In this document: in pieces, positions 12,142 through 22,192 of the stretch
How the letters are laid out: each line of letters opens with the position of its first letter
How positions within the stretch are numbered: the stretch's first letter is position 1
NCBI GenBank assembly: GCA_029891385.1
Contig: CM057228.1
Coordinates: 25,944,809-26,008,808 of the forward strand
DNA: 64,000 bases
Source of the DNA: Erythroxylum novogranatense
Taxonomy: Eukaryota; Streptophyta; Magnoliopsida; Malpighiales; Erythroxylaceae
Reading direction: 5' to 3'
Notes under the pieces: generated by a model
What the model was told of the DNA's origin: nothing
Database searches by the model: none
The model's input: only the letters and a program-made list of their open reading frames with translations
Translations under genes and position numbers: made by a program

Positions 12142-13564
12142 TAATTGAGCCAAGTTTATACTATGAATTGGCTGCATTTTTATAGCTGCTTGTGCATGTG
12201 TTGACTCCTAATTGATGATTTTTGTGCTTAAATTGGTTCCTCATACTGAGTTCTTTCAATTCTTAATTTGTCAGTAAATTGTCATGATTTGATACTTATT
12301 TCTCTACAATTTTATTGGGACAATTGGTACTGCAAATTGTTGCTATTATCTTATTGCGAGAACAAAGGAGTCAACGCCGAAGTCAACAATTATAGGTCTT
12401 TCCCGACGTCATGACGACGGCGATGCACATACGACGCGACGAAAGCAAAGTATTGCACACGTCGCATTTAATTTGATTTATTTATTTTATTCGTCGCGAC
12501 ATACTAGCAGATATCCGACTTTTTATGGAAAGTTTGTCTCACTGTTTCGACCCGACCCGCGCTCCATCATATAAAAACTTGCCATTTTTAGGTCATACAC
12601 AGACGGGGATAGAGAAAACTTTGAACACGCAGACTCGGGAAGCAAAAGAAGGAGACAACATTCCATTCCATCTCCTCGTTTTCATCATCGTCTACCATCA
12701 TCACCACCGTCAGCGTCTTTTGCCAAAATGAGCATCGTTACATCTCCAAGATATCGAGGGATCAACCGAGTCATGCGTGGTATGAGTCAACTTTCCTCTT
12801 GAAGATGTAGCAATGGCTTGAGTTCACGAAGCTTCAAGGGAGTAATCACATAGTATCTCAATTCTAGTCATATTTGTGTAACTTCGAGTTAGAGGATTGC
12901 ATCGATATTTCTAGATTAGCATTGTTATAGTTTAACCGCAGCCGATAACTATGTTGAGATTTGGACTAAGTAATTTGTAGAACTTTTGATGCTTAATATT
13001 TGAAGTTTCATATATGTCATTGAATATTGCATTTACGGTCTTTATCGCCTAGTTGTGTTTGATTGAGATTGTTGTGTTTTATTCAATAGACCGGTTGCAA
13101 TTGCTTGTCTATTCTCACACTAAGGTTTTAACAAAGATTTAAATGATGGAGTTCATTAATTAAATCTTTGGACCTAAAGAGTCCTTTAGGGTTGATCTTT
13201 CAAACTTAGTGGATTGTATCCCTAAAATCATTTTGAACCGTGATAGCTCGAGCCTCATTTTTAAGAGGATTTTATCAATTTGATTTTTATCGATTCTTTG
13301 TTTATTGCATTATTTCAAAATCCAAAAATATTCTTTTATACTTTTGTTCGATTTTGATTACCTTATCGGTTTTGACCAAAATACCAAACCCCGCTTATCA
13401 ACTTCAATTGCAATTTTGACATTTAGGCTAGTTTAGACCATTTTATTTGGTTCCAATTAAGTGAGACGACCTGAGGTTGCATTCTATACAGCAATCTTGG
13501 AATTTATTTATTTGACCGGTTTCCAAGGATCGATCGTAAGATCGCGTCGACAAAGCCACGATCA
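12142..13564 (+). repeat. 5' LTR of the Athila-like element
   Basis: It aligns along its length with 18658-20070. The end AGCCACGATCA precedes a 3-bp spacer and the primer site. A CpG dyad cluster at 12405-12500 lies just upstream of TATAAAA at 12570. Differences from the 3' LTR concentrate in that cluster. Confidence 0.95.
12570..12576 (+). promoter_or_regulatory. TATA box of the Athila-like LTR
   Basis: CATCATATAAAAACTTGCC is conserved in the 3' LTR (TATAAAA at 19075-19081). It sits about 70 bp downstream of the CpG dyad cluster. Confidence 0.65.
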
Positions 13565-13567
13565 AAT

Positions 13568-13585
13568 TGGCGCCGTTGCCGGGGA
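13568..13585 (+). other. Primer binding site (tRNA-Asp)
   Basis: TGGCGCCGTTGCCGGGGA is an 18-base match to the complement of the tRNA-Asp 3' end, the primer used by Athila/Tat elements. 13586-13913 is leader without a conserved frame. Confidence 0.95.
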
Positions 13586-13913
13586 ACCAAGAAATTGGTT
13601 TACCATCGGATAGCCATTGTCATTCTTTTGACTTGTCGTTGATAATAGGAATCATTGTTTTTGCTTGCATTTAGTATAGTTTGATCTTTACGCTTGTTCA
13701 TAGTATAGGTTTGATTCCCTTTTGCACACAAATACATCATACTTTGATTTTTGTCTCTTACTTTGCACATTTTTATTTTCACACATACACACTCATACAT
13801 ACACTCATACATCCATACTCTCGCATTCATCGCATTTCACTTTTATCCGATCTTGTGTGACTGTGAGCAATTTTGTTACCATTCATTTTATTTGTGGATT
13901 GATTTTTTGGTGC

Positions 13914-15397
13914 ATGCCCAGGAGAGGTAGACTTGTTCAATTCCATCCCGAAGTTGAGAGACATTTGAGGAGACTTAGGAAAGAAAGGAAAGAACAAGAG
14001 AGACAGAGAGTAGTTGAGCGAGATAGTGAGAATATGGCTGAGAATCCAAACATTTTTCCGAATCCTGATTATCCTATTCACCAACCTAGAAATGGGACTA
14101 ATGGAGGAAATGGTGAGCATGAGAGAGTGGGAGAAAACAATGAGAACCAGAGACGTAGGACAATTAGGGAAGCAACAACTTCTGATGTTTATTATGATCC
14201 ATTTACTACTGCTTGCCCTAATTTTGATGTTAATTTTGAGATTAAAGGCTTGTTGATTAATTATCTTCCCAAATTTCATGGCTTAAGGGAGAGGATCCAT
14301 ATATGCACCTACTGTGCTTTGACAATGATCGCCAGAGTATGAAGCCAAATGGAGCTACCTTGGATCAAGTGCTTTGAAGGTGTTTCACTTGTCTTGGAAG
14401 GAAAGCAAGAGAGTGGTATATGAGTCTTCCTAGGCATGTGGCCAATGCTTACCATAGCTGGGCCAATCTGAGGAAGGCCTTTTTGGAGAAATACTTTCCA
14501 GCTTCCAGGACATCTTCCATGAGGAAGGAGATTTACTCAGCCCGTCAGGAGTACGATGAGTCACTGTATGATTATTGGAACCGCTTCCAAGATCTTTTGT
14601 CCAGATGCCCCCATCACCAAATTCTTGATGAACAATTGGTGCAAGATTTTATGATGGGTCAAGAGTCGAGAAGGGTATGTTAGATGTCAGATCCGAGGCT
14701 CTCGATTGACCTTCTGACCTTGGAAGCATGGGATCTGATTAAGAAGATGGCTTTAAACCATCAGCAGTACAGTGTCAGAGATCAAAGAGGAGTGCATGAT
14801 TTGGGAGCCTTGACGGCTCAAGCTAAAAGAATGGAAAGCCTAGAATCGAAAGTGGATTCTTTGGAAAATCGGATAACATCACAGCTGTCTTGCATCATGG
14901 CCGAGCTGAAAAATTTGAATGTGCATCGTTCTACTACTTCAACAGAGCTTACCGCACCTAGTTGTGAAAATTGTGGGTCGGTAATGCATATTTCGAGTGT
15001 TTGCCCAGGATGATATGAGGAAGTTTCGGCAATGTATCAAGGCAGGCAGAATCAAAAATGGGACCCATACTCCAACACATACAATGAAGGATGGAAGGCT
15101 AATCCTAGATTCGATTGGAGGAATGAGGAGAACAGGCACCTACCAGATTTTCACAAGGGGAGGAGCGGCACTTCCACTACCATTCCTAATCAACAAAGAA
15201 GCCCCGGTAGTCCCACCAAAGGAGGATACCAATCGTTGCTCCACAAGATGATGACCTTGATGAAGGAAGAGAGGATTCTAATGCTAACCAGGTTTAATGC
15301 TATTGCTTCTTTGATTCAACAGATTCCTCAAAGACCGCCGCCAGTTCAATGCCTGGAGAAGAGGATGGAGCAATGGGAGACCAAAGCGAGAACATAA
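13914..15397 (+). pseudogene. Athila-like gag, frame-broken
   Basis: The start MPRRGRLVQFHPEVERHLRR is at 13914. A retrotransposon gag core (AWY-type stretch, YHSWANLRKAFLEKYFP, then YDYWNRFQDLLSRCPHH) runs through 14390-14683. A zinc knuckle CENCGSVMHISSVC (CX2CX4HX4C) lies at about 14961-15003, and an Asn/Pro/Trp-rich C-terminal stretch (WDPYSNTYNEGW) at 15060-15110. At least three frame changes or stops (14342, 14683, 15013) break it. Gag would form the particle and bind RNA. The order and motifs match Athila gag. Confidence 0.85.
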
Positions 15398-16420
15398 ATT
15401 CCTATGTTACTCAAATTGTCTAACAACATGAGTGAAAATCAAGCAAAAAGTAGTGGGACTATTCCTTCAAATACCGTGATGAACCCAAGAGTTTGAATGC
15501 CATTGCCCTCGTGGAGGGAAGCAAGTGAGGTTTAAGCCTCAAGATGATGAAGAGCCATGTGAGGATAAGATTGAGAGTGAGCCAAGTACCCCACCACAGA
15601 TAAGATTAAGAGATCGAAAAGTGTGAGGGAAGAAGAACTTCTGAGAGAGAGAAAGCAAGCTTCAAGGAACAAGGAAACTACTTCAGAGAGTTCCAATAAT
15701 CAAGCAAGAAGTGGAGAGTCAAGCAAGCAAGCAGGTAAAGGTAAGGAGGTAAGTATTCAAGACCTTCCTTTTCCAAACTCTTATTTGATGAGCAAGCGCC
15801 TAAATGAAAAACAACATGAACAAGAAATTATTGACTTGTTTGGGAAGGTTAAAGTGAATGTGCCTTTGCTAGATTTAGTGAAGAGAGTTTCGGCCTATGC
15901 AAAATATTTGAAGGATTTGTGCACTAACAAGAGGAAGTTTAGGCCGAATGAGAGAGTGCAAGTGAGTTCCAATGTGTATGCATTGTTTAAGTCGCAGATA
16001 CCTGTCAAGTGTTAAGACCCCGGATCTTTTACCATCCCTTGCACCTTAGGGAAGGTGACTATCGGTAAAGCTTTGTTAGATCTGGGGGCAGCAATAAATG
16101 TGATGCCTAAGTCGGTTTATGAGGCCTTAGGAGTGAAGAGTATTGCCTACATCTGTTGTCCTCCGGCTATCGATAGATCCTTTAGGCATCCGTGGGGATA
16201 ATTGAAGATATCTTGGTGCAAGTTAAAGGTTTAGTGTTTCGTCGATTTTATGTTCTTGACATGTTCATCGAGGTCAGGTGATACTTCACCGATTCGACGA
16301 CCCTTCCTTTGGACAAAGAAGTACAATGATTAGCATGAAGGAAGGAAAGATAACCATGGAGGTTGGCGATCAAAGGTGAGATTCAACATGTATGAAGCAA
16401 TGAAGCACCCCATGAGGATT
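15398..16420 (+). pseudogene. Athila-like gag-pro linker and aspartic protease, frame-broken
   Basis: Linker sequence (15623-15990) leads to the protease region. The motif LLDLGAAINVMPKSVYEALG (about 16074-16133) has the active-site Asp in the usual Athila D-L-G context. EDILVQVKGLVF, FYVLDM and a GRPFL-like remainder follow to about 16400. A stop at 16015 and later frame shifts interrupt it. The protease would have cut the polyprotein. The reverse transcriptase that should follow is missing. Confidence 0.8.
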
Positions 16421-16934
16421 ACTCTCGCTTGGAGTAAATATGCTTGACACGGTTATTGATGATGCATGTTGTGATTTTGCACAAACTTTAACATCTTCTA
16501 CTGACACTCTTCTTGGAGAACATTTGCTTGTTGATGATTTTGTAGAGAGACTTCAAGTCAAGTGTTGGACATGGAATCGCACTGAGCTAAGTCGTTGGGA
16601 TGAAACTCGGATTTTTGCCGGTGACTATCCCAAGTTTCAGACCCACCATGAGACCAGTTGTTTTTCACCTGATTCTCATTTTATTCATGCATCCTGCTTG
16701 GAAGTGATGAAAACTTTGTGTTGCATGAATATCTTGATTAAGTGTGGGGGAGAAACCTAGCCAGTAGACTAGCTGTAGTTAGGTAGGATTTCTGTTCATT
16801 GTTCGAATAAATTGCTTTCCCTTTGTTAGCTTTACATCTTTCTAAAGAAGCATGACATTGCTGGAGGATAAATTTTTAGGAGATTGATTGTTTTAGATTG
16901 ATTGTTGATTGGATTAAGTCAGTTTGTGTCTTTC

Positions 16935-17525
16935 TTTTCGCGAGGCGCCGCGACGTATTTGTATTTATATGTCGCGACGTACCTCGTTCCTCTTTATGCC
17001 CTCGTCACGACGTATTTGCATTTATACGTCGCGACGTATCTTGTTCATATGGCGCTTACGTCGCGACGTGCCCACACTTTGACACCGCGACGTCCCATCA
17101 TTTGAAGTACCCTTTTGCCCCTTATGTCCCGCGGTCTTCGCGCTTGTCCGAGCCCTTCTTGTCTTTTCACGCTATTTACGCTCCATCTTCTTCGCAGCCT
17201 TCATCTTCTTCTTCTTCTTCTTCTCCTTCTTCTTCTTCTCTTTCCTTCCTCTACTTTTCATCGAGGACAATGTGTGCTTCAAGTGTGGGGAGTTGTTTCA
17301 TTTATTTTCACATTGTATGACTGTTGATATTGAGGACAATATGAATTTTGGCTAATTGGTGCATTCTCACCGATAAACTTGGTGAATTTTCTATCTTCTC
17401 GTCATTATGCATTTCTTCGCCATGACGAGTGTCCACACGTCGCGCTTAAACGCTCTTCAGATTTTGTATACGTCATGACGTCCATACGCCCTCGATCGCC
17501 CGCTTCGCACGTCGCGACGCAATAC
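16935..17525. repeat. CpG dyad cluster, GTCGCGACGT type
   Basis: GTCGCGACGTA-like dyads recur near 16970, 17005, 17027, 17060 and 17085, with decayed forms near 17415, 17468 and 17508. Spacers vary while the dyad core is retained or altered by CG to CA/TG changes. Confidence 0.8.
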
Positions 17526-18051
17526 TCATGCATGAATGATTCTGCTTAATTCTTCCACTCATTTCAAATTTATCTCGCACTAGACTTTTGTGGCTTTTGT
17601 TTTCAAAGTTTTACTAGGTTCAAAATGATGCTTGAGTTTTGAAAACACCTTCCATCCTTTTAATGATAATTGACCTTGACAAAATCTTGCTTTCAATGTT
17701 CTCAATTCAAAGTGAATGGAAGCATGCTAACAAAGTGGCATTGTGAGTTTTGAGACTTGAGATTGTTCATGAAGATTATACCTTGTGGAAGGATATTTGA
17801 GCCATAAATTTTCCTCTATCTTTGTGTGCATCTACTTATTTCATTCTTTTCTAGAACTTGTTTCAATTCTTACTTGAAGCTTAATGGACTGAATTTTGTT
17901 GATATGATAGGCGTTCCTTTCTCAACCCATTTTCCTAAACACCGCCCACTACACATTTATCCCTCTAGCCCCTTTGAGCCCTCCTATTATGAACATTTGC
18001 ATTCATATCCTTGTGGTGTCATCAGTTATTTTGCCTATGTCAAAATAACAT

Positions 18052-18052
18052 A

Positions 18053-18102
<50 letters not shown>
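18052..18102. repeat. TAA microsatellite
   Basis: An uninterrupted run of about 16 TAA trinucleotides, followed by an A-rich stretch. Confidence 0.95.
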
Positions 18103-18104
<2 letters not shown>

Positions 18105-18644
18105 TTAAAAAAAATTGTGTGTCCAGAAAGAGATAATGTCTCTAAAATGTTCAAATGTAAAAAAAAAAAAATGCATTCTGTTTATGCAAATGATTAGTTT
18201 GCATTCCATTATTGACATCATTCGCGTTTAGTGCATATGCTCATATTTTCTTTCTTTCCGCTCATCCATTTCATTTAGCCTTCCATACATTACAACCCTC
18301 AAAGTCCTCTTGATCTTCGAATGATAGTTTTGTGGTGGAGAAATAGAATTGACACAAGCTTATGGTAAGAGATGGATTAAGTAGATTGAGAGAAAAAATA
18401 TCCCTGAACAAGTGAGTGAGCGAAAACACTATATCTTGAAAGTGCTATCTCTTCTGCTCAATCTCTTGTACTTGAATTCTTTCAATGTTTATTTTATTAG
18501 CACTCTTTCATTTCATTGTGGTTGAATTTCGAGGAAGTGACTCAGGCGTCAATTTCATTTTATTATTTTGAGCATGGCTGCTATTTTCTTTTCTCTTGTA
18601 TTCTTTTTGACTCTTGTAAACTTTGTCCAGAGTACAAAGGTCTA

Positions 18645-18657
18645 AGTGTGGGGAATT
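18645..18657 (+). other. Polypurine tract of the Athila-like element
   Basis: AGTGTGGGGAATT directly precedes the 3' LTR start TGATTGAGCC at 18658. Confidence 0.75.
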
Positions 18658-20070
18658 TGATTGAGCCAAGTTTATACTATGAATTGGCTGCATTTTTATA
18701 TTTGCTTGTGCATGTGTTGACTCTAATTGATGATTTTGTGCTTAAATTGGTTCCTCATACCGAGTTCTTTCAATTTTAATTTGTCAAGAAATTGTCATGA
18801 TTTGATACTTATTTCTACAATTTTATTGGGACAATTGGTACTGCAAATTGTTGCTATTATCTTATTGCAGAACAAAGGAGTCAACGCCGAAGTCAATAAA
18901 TTATAGGTCTTTCCGCGACGTCGCGCAAGACGGCGATGCACACGACGCGACGCAAAGCGATTGAACACGTCGCGATTTAATTTGATTTATTTATTTTATT
19001 CGTCATGACGCATTTGCGGATATCGACTTTTATGGAAAGTTTGTCTCATCGTTCGACCCGGCCGCCCTCCATCATATAAAAACTTGCCGTTTTTAGGTCA
19101 TACGCAGACGGGAAAGAGAAAACTTTGAATACGCAGACTGGAAGCGTAAGAAGGAGACGACATTTCATTCCATCTCCTCGCTTTCATCATCGCTCACCAT
19201 CATCACCCGCCGCCGTCTTCGCCAAAATGAGCATCGTTACATCTCCAGATGTCGAGGATCAACCAGAGTCACGCGTGGTGAGTCAACTTTCCTCTGAAGA
19301 TGTAGCAATGGCTTGAGTTCACGTAAGATTCAAGGGAGTAATCACATAGTATCTCAATTCTAGTTATATTTGTGTAACTTCGAGTTAGAGGATTGCATCG
19401 ATATTTCTAGATTAGCATTGTTATAGTTTAACCGTCTTTGATAACTATGTTGAGATTTGGACTAAGTAATTTGTAGAACTTTTGATGCTTAATATTTAAA
19501 GTTTCATATATGTCATTGAATATTGCATTTACGGTCTTTATCTCGCCTAGTTGTGTTTGATTGAGATTGTTGTGTTTTATTCAATAGACCGGTTGCAATT
19601 GCTTGTCTATTCTCACACTAAGGTTTTAACAAAGATTTAAATGATGGAGTTCATTAATTAAATCTTTGGACCTAAAGAGTCCTTTAGGTTGATCTTTCAA
19701 ACTTAGTGGATTGTATCCCTAAAATCATTTTGAACCGTGATAGCTCGAGCCTCATTTTCAAGAGTATTTTATCAATTTGATTTTTATCTCGATTCTTTGT
19801 TTATTGCATTATTTCAAAAATCCCAAAAATATTCTTTTATACTTTTTGTTTGATTTTGATTACTTTATTGGTTTTGACCAAAATACCAAACCCCCGTTTA
19901 TCAACTTCAATTGCAATTTTTGACATTTAGGCTAGTTTAGACCATTTTTATTTAGTTCCAATTAAGTGAGACGACCCGAGGTTGCATTCTATACAGCAAT
20001 CTTGGAATTTATTTTATTTGACCGGTTTCCAAGGATCGATCGTAAGATCGCATCGACAGAGCCGCGATCA
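18658..20070 (+). repeat. 3' LTR of the Athila-like element
   Basis: TG start and CA end, followed by the TTGTT duplication. It retains more intact CpG dyads than the 5' LTR, for example GCGACGTCGCGC near 18915 against GACGTCATGACG near 12406. Confidence 0.95.
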
Positions 20071-20075
20071 TTGTT

Positions 20076-20323
20076 AAAATTTTAAATTATATCAAAAAAC
20101 AAAGTGAAAACAAAGTCGCTTTCACTTTGAGAGCCATTACAGTAACAATTTGAGAGGTTCAATCTAGCTTTAAATGAAGTTAGGGGACAAATGGATGAGC
20201 TCAGACAAGGGACGCAAGAAACCTCAGGGCAGGCGTGCAGATGTACGTCAGCGGCAACCACCTCCTCATAAACAACCACCATGATATAAGCCTGAGGAGG
20301 AGGAGGACTATAAAGAGTGCATG
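20076..20323 (+). pseudogene. Leader and gag N-terminal piece of the plus-strand CRM-like element
   Basis: This is the sequence between the Athila-like insertion and the insertion at 20324. It continues at 37622 once the latter is removed (TSD GCATG at 20319-20323 and 37617-37621). A short Met-Asp-Glu-Leu-Arg-like stretch and a charged region resemble the N-terminal part of plant Gypsy gag proteins, but stops interrupt every frame. Confidence 0.55.
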
Positions 20324-20878
20324 TGTAACATCCCGTCACCGATGGGAAGGTTATATTGGTAAATTAGGACGGGATAGGATTTTACCGCATAATATCGACT
20401 GAACATTCATTTGCCCTCTAATTGTAGAGGATTGAGTCATTGGCACATGCACATATAGGTACATGCATTCATGACTTTCCCCGGCATTGAATTGTGTTTC
20501 TGATGTGCATTGTGAAATTGTGAATAATTAGGTTTGCTTTTGACTTATGGAGAATTGTGGAATAATTGGGAATTTCGGAAGAATTGGGTTTGAAAATGTG
20601 AATAGGAAATATTTTAGAGTAATTGCTGATTGGTAGTGACTCTTCGAAATTTTTCTGGAAAATTAGGGAGAAATGTCCGGACCGGAATTTTTTCGAGTGA
20701 CGGACTGATTGACTGCATAGTGCTAGAATAATTGATAAATGGCAATGGAAAGTTAGAATATATGATTTTAGGAATTTAATATGTCGAGCCATTGAAATTT
20801 GGAGACGAATTGGACTGGAAATGATATTGAAAAGAGAAAGAGATTTAAATGCTTTATGAGGAAATGAGACAAATCTCT

Positions 20879-20885
20879 TATAAAA
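20879..20885 (+). promoter_or_regulatory. TATA box of the LARD-like LTR
   Basis: CTCTTATAAAATGCC is followed by a pyrimidine-rich presumed first exon (CCTCTTCTCTTCTCC). It is conserved in the 3' LTR at 27027-27033. A second TATA-like site (GTATATAAATTGG, near 21870) is the alternative. Confidence 0.5.
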
Positions 20886-21283
20886 TGCCTTAGGTTTCAA
20901 ATGAAAGAAGGAAAAATCCTCTTCTCTTCTCCTAGGGCACGATGGGTTCTTCTCCTTGGTGATTTTCGATTCTTCCTTGGAGATTTGTGTTTGATCCTTC
21001 CTTGTGGTTAAAGATCAATGAAAACCCTTAAGAGAAGAAGAAGATTTGATGAGTTTAGAGGGTTCACCGTCGGTGTAGAGAGAAGAGTAAGGGTTGGAGG
21101 ATTTTCAGTAGATTTGAGATTTTGAGCTTGATTAGTAAGTGATTTGGTTTTAATGTTGTTATTTATTGTGTTAAATGCATTTATGTGGTTAAATGTTAAA
21201 GATTGGGTAGTTTGAGTGAATTAATACTGGTTTTAGAGAGAGAAAAATGGGAGAAAACTCACGAGAAGATGAGTCATGCGACT

Positions 21284-21535
21284 CGCACGTCATGCAAGGC
21301 AGTGAAAGCCTCGCCATGAGAATTATCATATAATTCGTCATCACGAAAGGTGAGGGAGGACGTCATGCGAGCTCAAAAGCATTGGACGCCACGACGAGCT
21401 CCTCTTGATGTCGCGGCGACTTCTCTTCCATGCGTCGAGGCGAGCCCCAAGAGAAATATTCGCCGCGGCAAGCAACCTCACACGTCGCGGCGAGCGCCTT
21501 CAGACGCCGCAGCGAATGGCCAGAGGTCTCGGCGA
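21284..21535. repeat. CpG dyad cluster, ACGTCGCGGCGAGC type, about 22-28 bp units
   Basis: At least eight units repeat a GC-rich dyad core (GTCGCGGCGAG, TCGCCGCGGC, GCCGCAGCGA) separated by 10-14 bp spacers that do not match one another. The 3' LTR copy at 37085-37310 retains several cores as CGCG where this copy has CATG. Confidence 0.8.
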
Positions 21536-22192
21536 GGGATGAATTTCTGATTTGATTTAATGTGATTTTTGAGGCATAACTTATGGTGTAGAACTCCTAT
21601 TGAGGTGATGTTTGATTCGTTGTGAACTAGAGAACGAGGTCTACAATTGAGGAAAAGAAAGAGAGTCTGAATTCAGGTTTTTGAGATCGCAATTAGTGAA
21701 AGACAATTAAGAATGTAATTGTAATTGCAATCTAAGGATGGTTTCTGATAATTGGGTTATAATTGTGAGCATTATGAATGCAAATTCAATGCAATTGGAG
21801 TCTTCAATAGGTGAATTTGATCTAGTTCAAATGATATTGGTTTTGAGATTTTTGTGAGATTAGCCTAGTGTATATAAATTGGCAAATGGAACTAAACAGT
21901 AGAGATGAATCTGGTGGAGCTTTATCATATGTTATTGAATTGAAATCAGTCATTATTGATAAATTGAGTGAAAAGTTGGAAATTTACGAAAGAAAGTGAA
22001 ATTGGGAAATAGTACCGGGAAAGTTATGAATAGGCATAGTACATCTTTTAATTAAGTCATGTGCATCATTTAAATTATTTCTGATTGTGCATTTTAGTAA
22101 TTGGAAATTAATTGATTGTTATAGAGGCTCCGATGGAACGACGATTCCACGGACATTGCTGAGACTTCTAGGCAGGTAGCTCGGAAGTTCAG

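Larger units (their letters stand above)
16421..18657 (+). other. 3' untranslated region of the Athila-like element
   Basis: A 106-residue frame at 16440-16760 has no recognised domain. It may be the end of a deleted polyprotein, because it runs straight into AGTGTGGGGG. Copies of AGTGTGGGG occur at 16741, 17282 and 18645; only the last abuts the LTR and is the real polypurine tract. The rest is non-coding, with CpG dyads, a CTT-rich stretch (17205-17240) and an ATA microsatellite. Confidence 0.75.
12142..20070 (+). mobile_element. Athila-like Ty3/Gypsy element, deleted for RT and integrase (TSD TTGTT)
   Basis: LTRs at 12142-13564 and 18658-20070 are flanked by exact TTGTT duplications (12137-12141 and 20071-20075). 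The tRNA-Asp primer site, the gag type and a protease reading LLDLGAAINVMP identify the Athila/Tat branch. The 5.1-kb interior has gag and protease, then about 2.2 kb of non-coding 3' region. Reverse transcriptase, RNase H and integrase are absent, so it could move only with help. The 5' LTR begins TA instead of TG. Confidence 0.93.

Noticed and set aside
13568..13585. Part of a tRNA-Asp gene
   Set aside because: Only the 3'-terminal complement is present, three bases from an LTR end. It is a primer binding site.
16898..17327. Overlapping 60-140 residue frames rich in Ser and Phe
   Set aside because: They read through the CpG dyads and a CTT-rich stretch in two frames at once. No homology is recognisable.
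20469..20900. A 143-codon minus-strand frame repeated at 26617-27141 and apparently conserved
   Set aside because: It is antisense inside the two LTR copies. Conservation follows from LTR identity, and the frame has no recognised domain.
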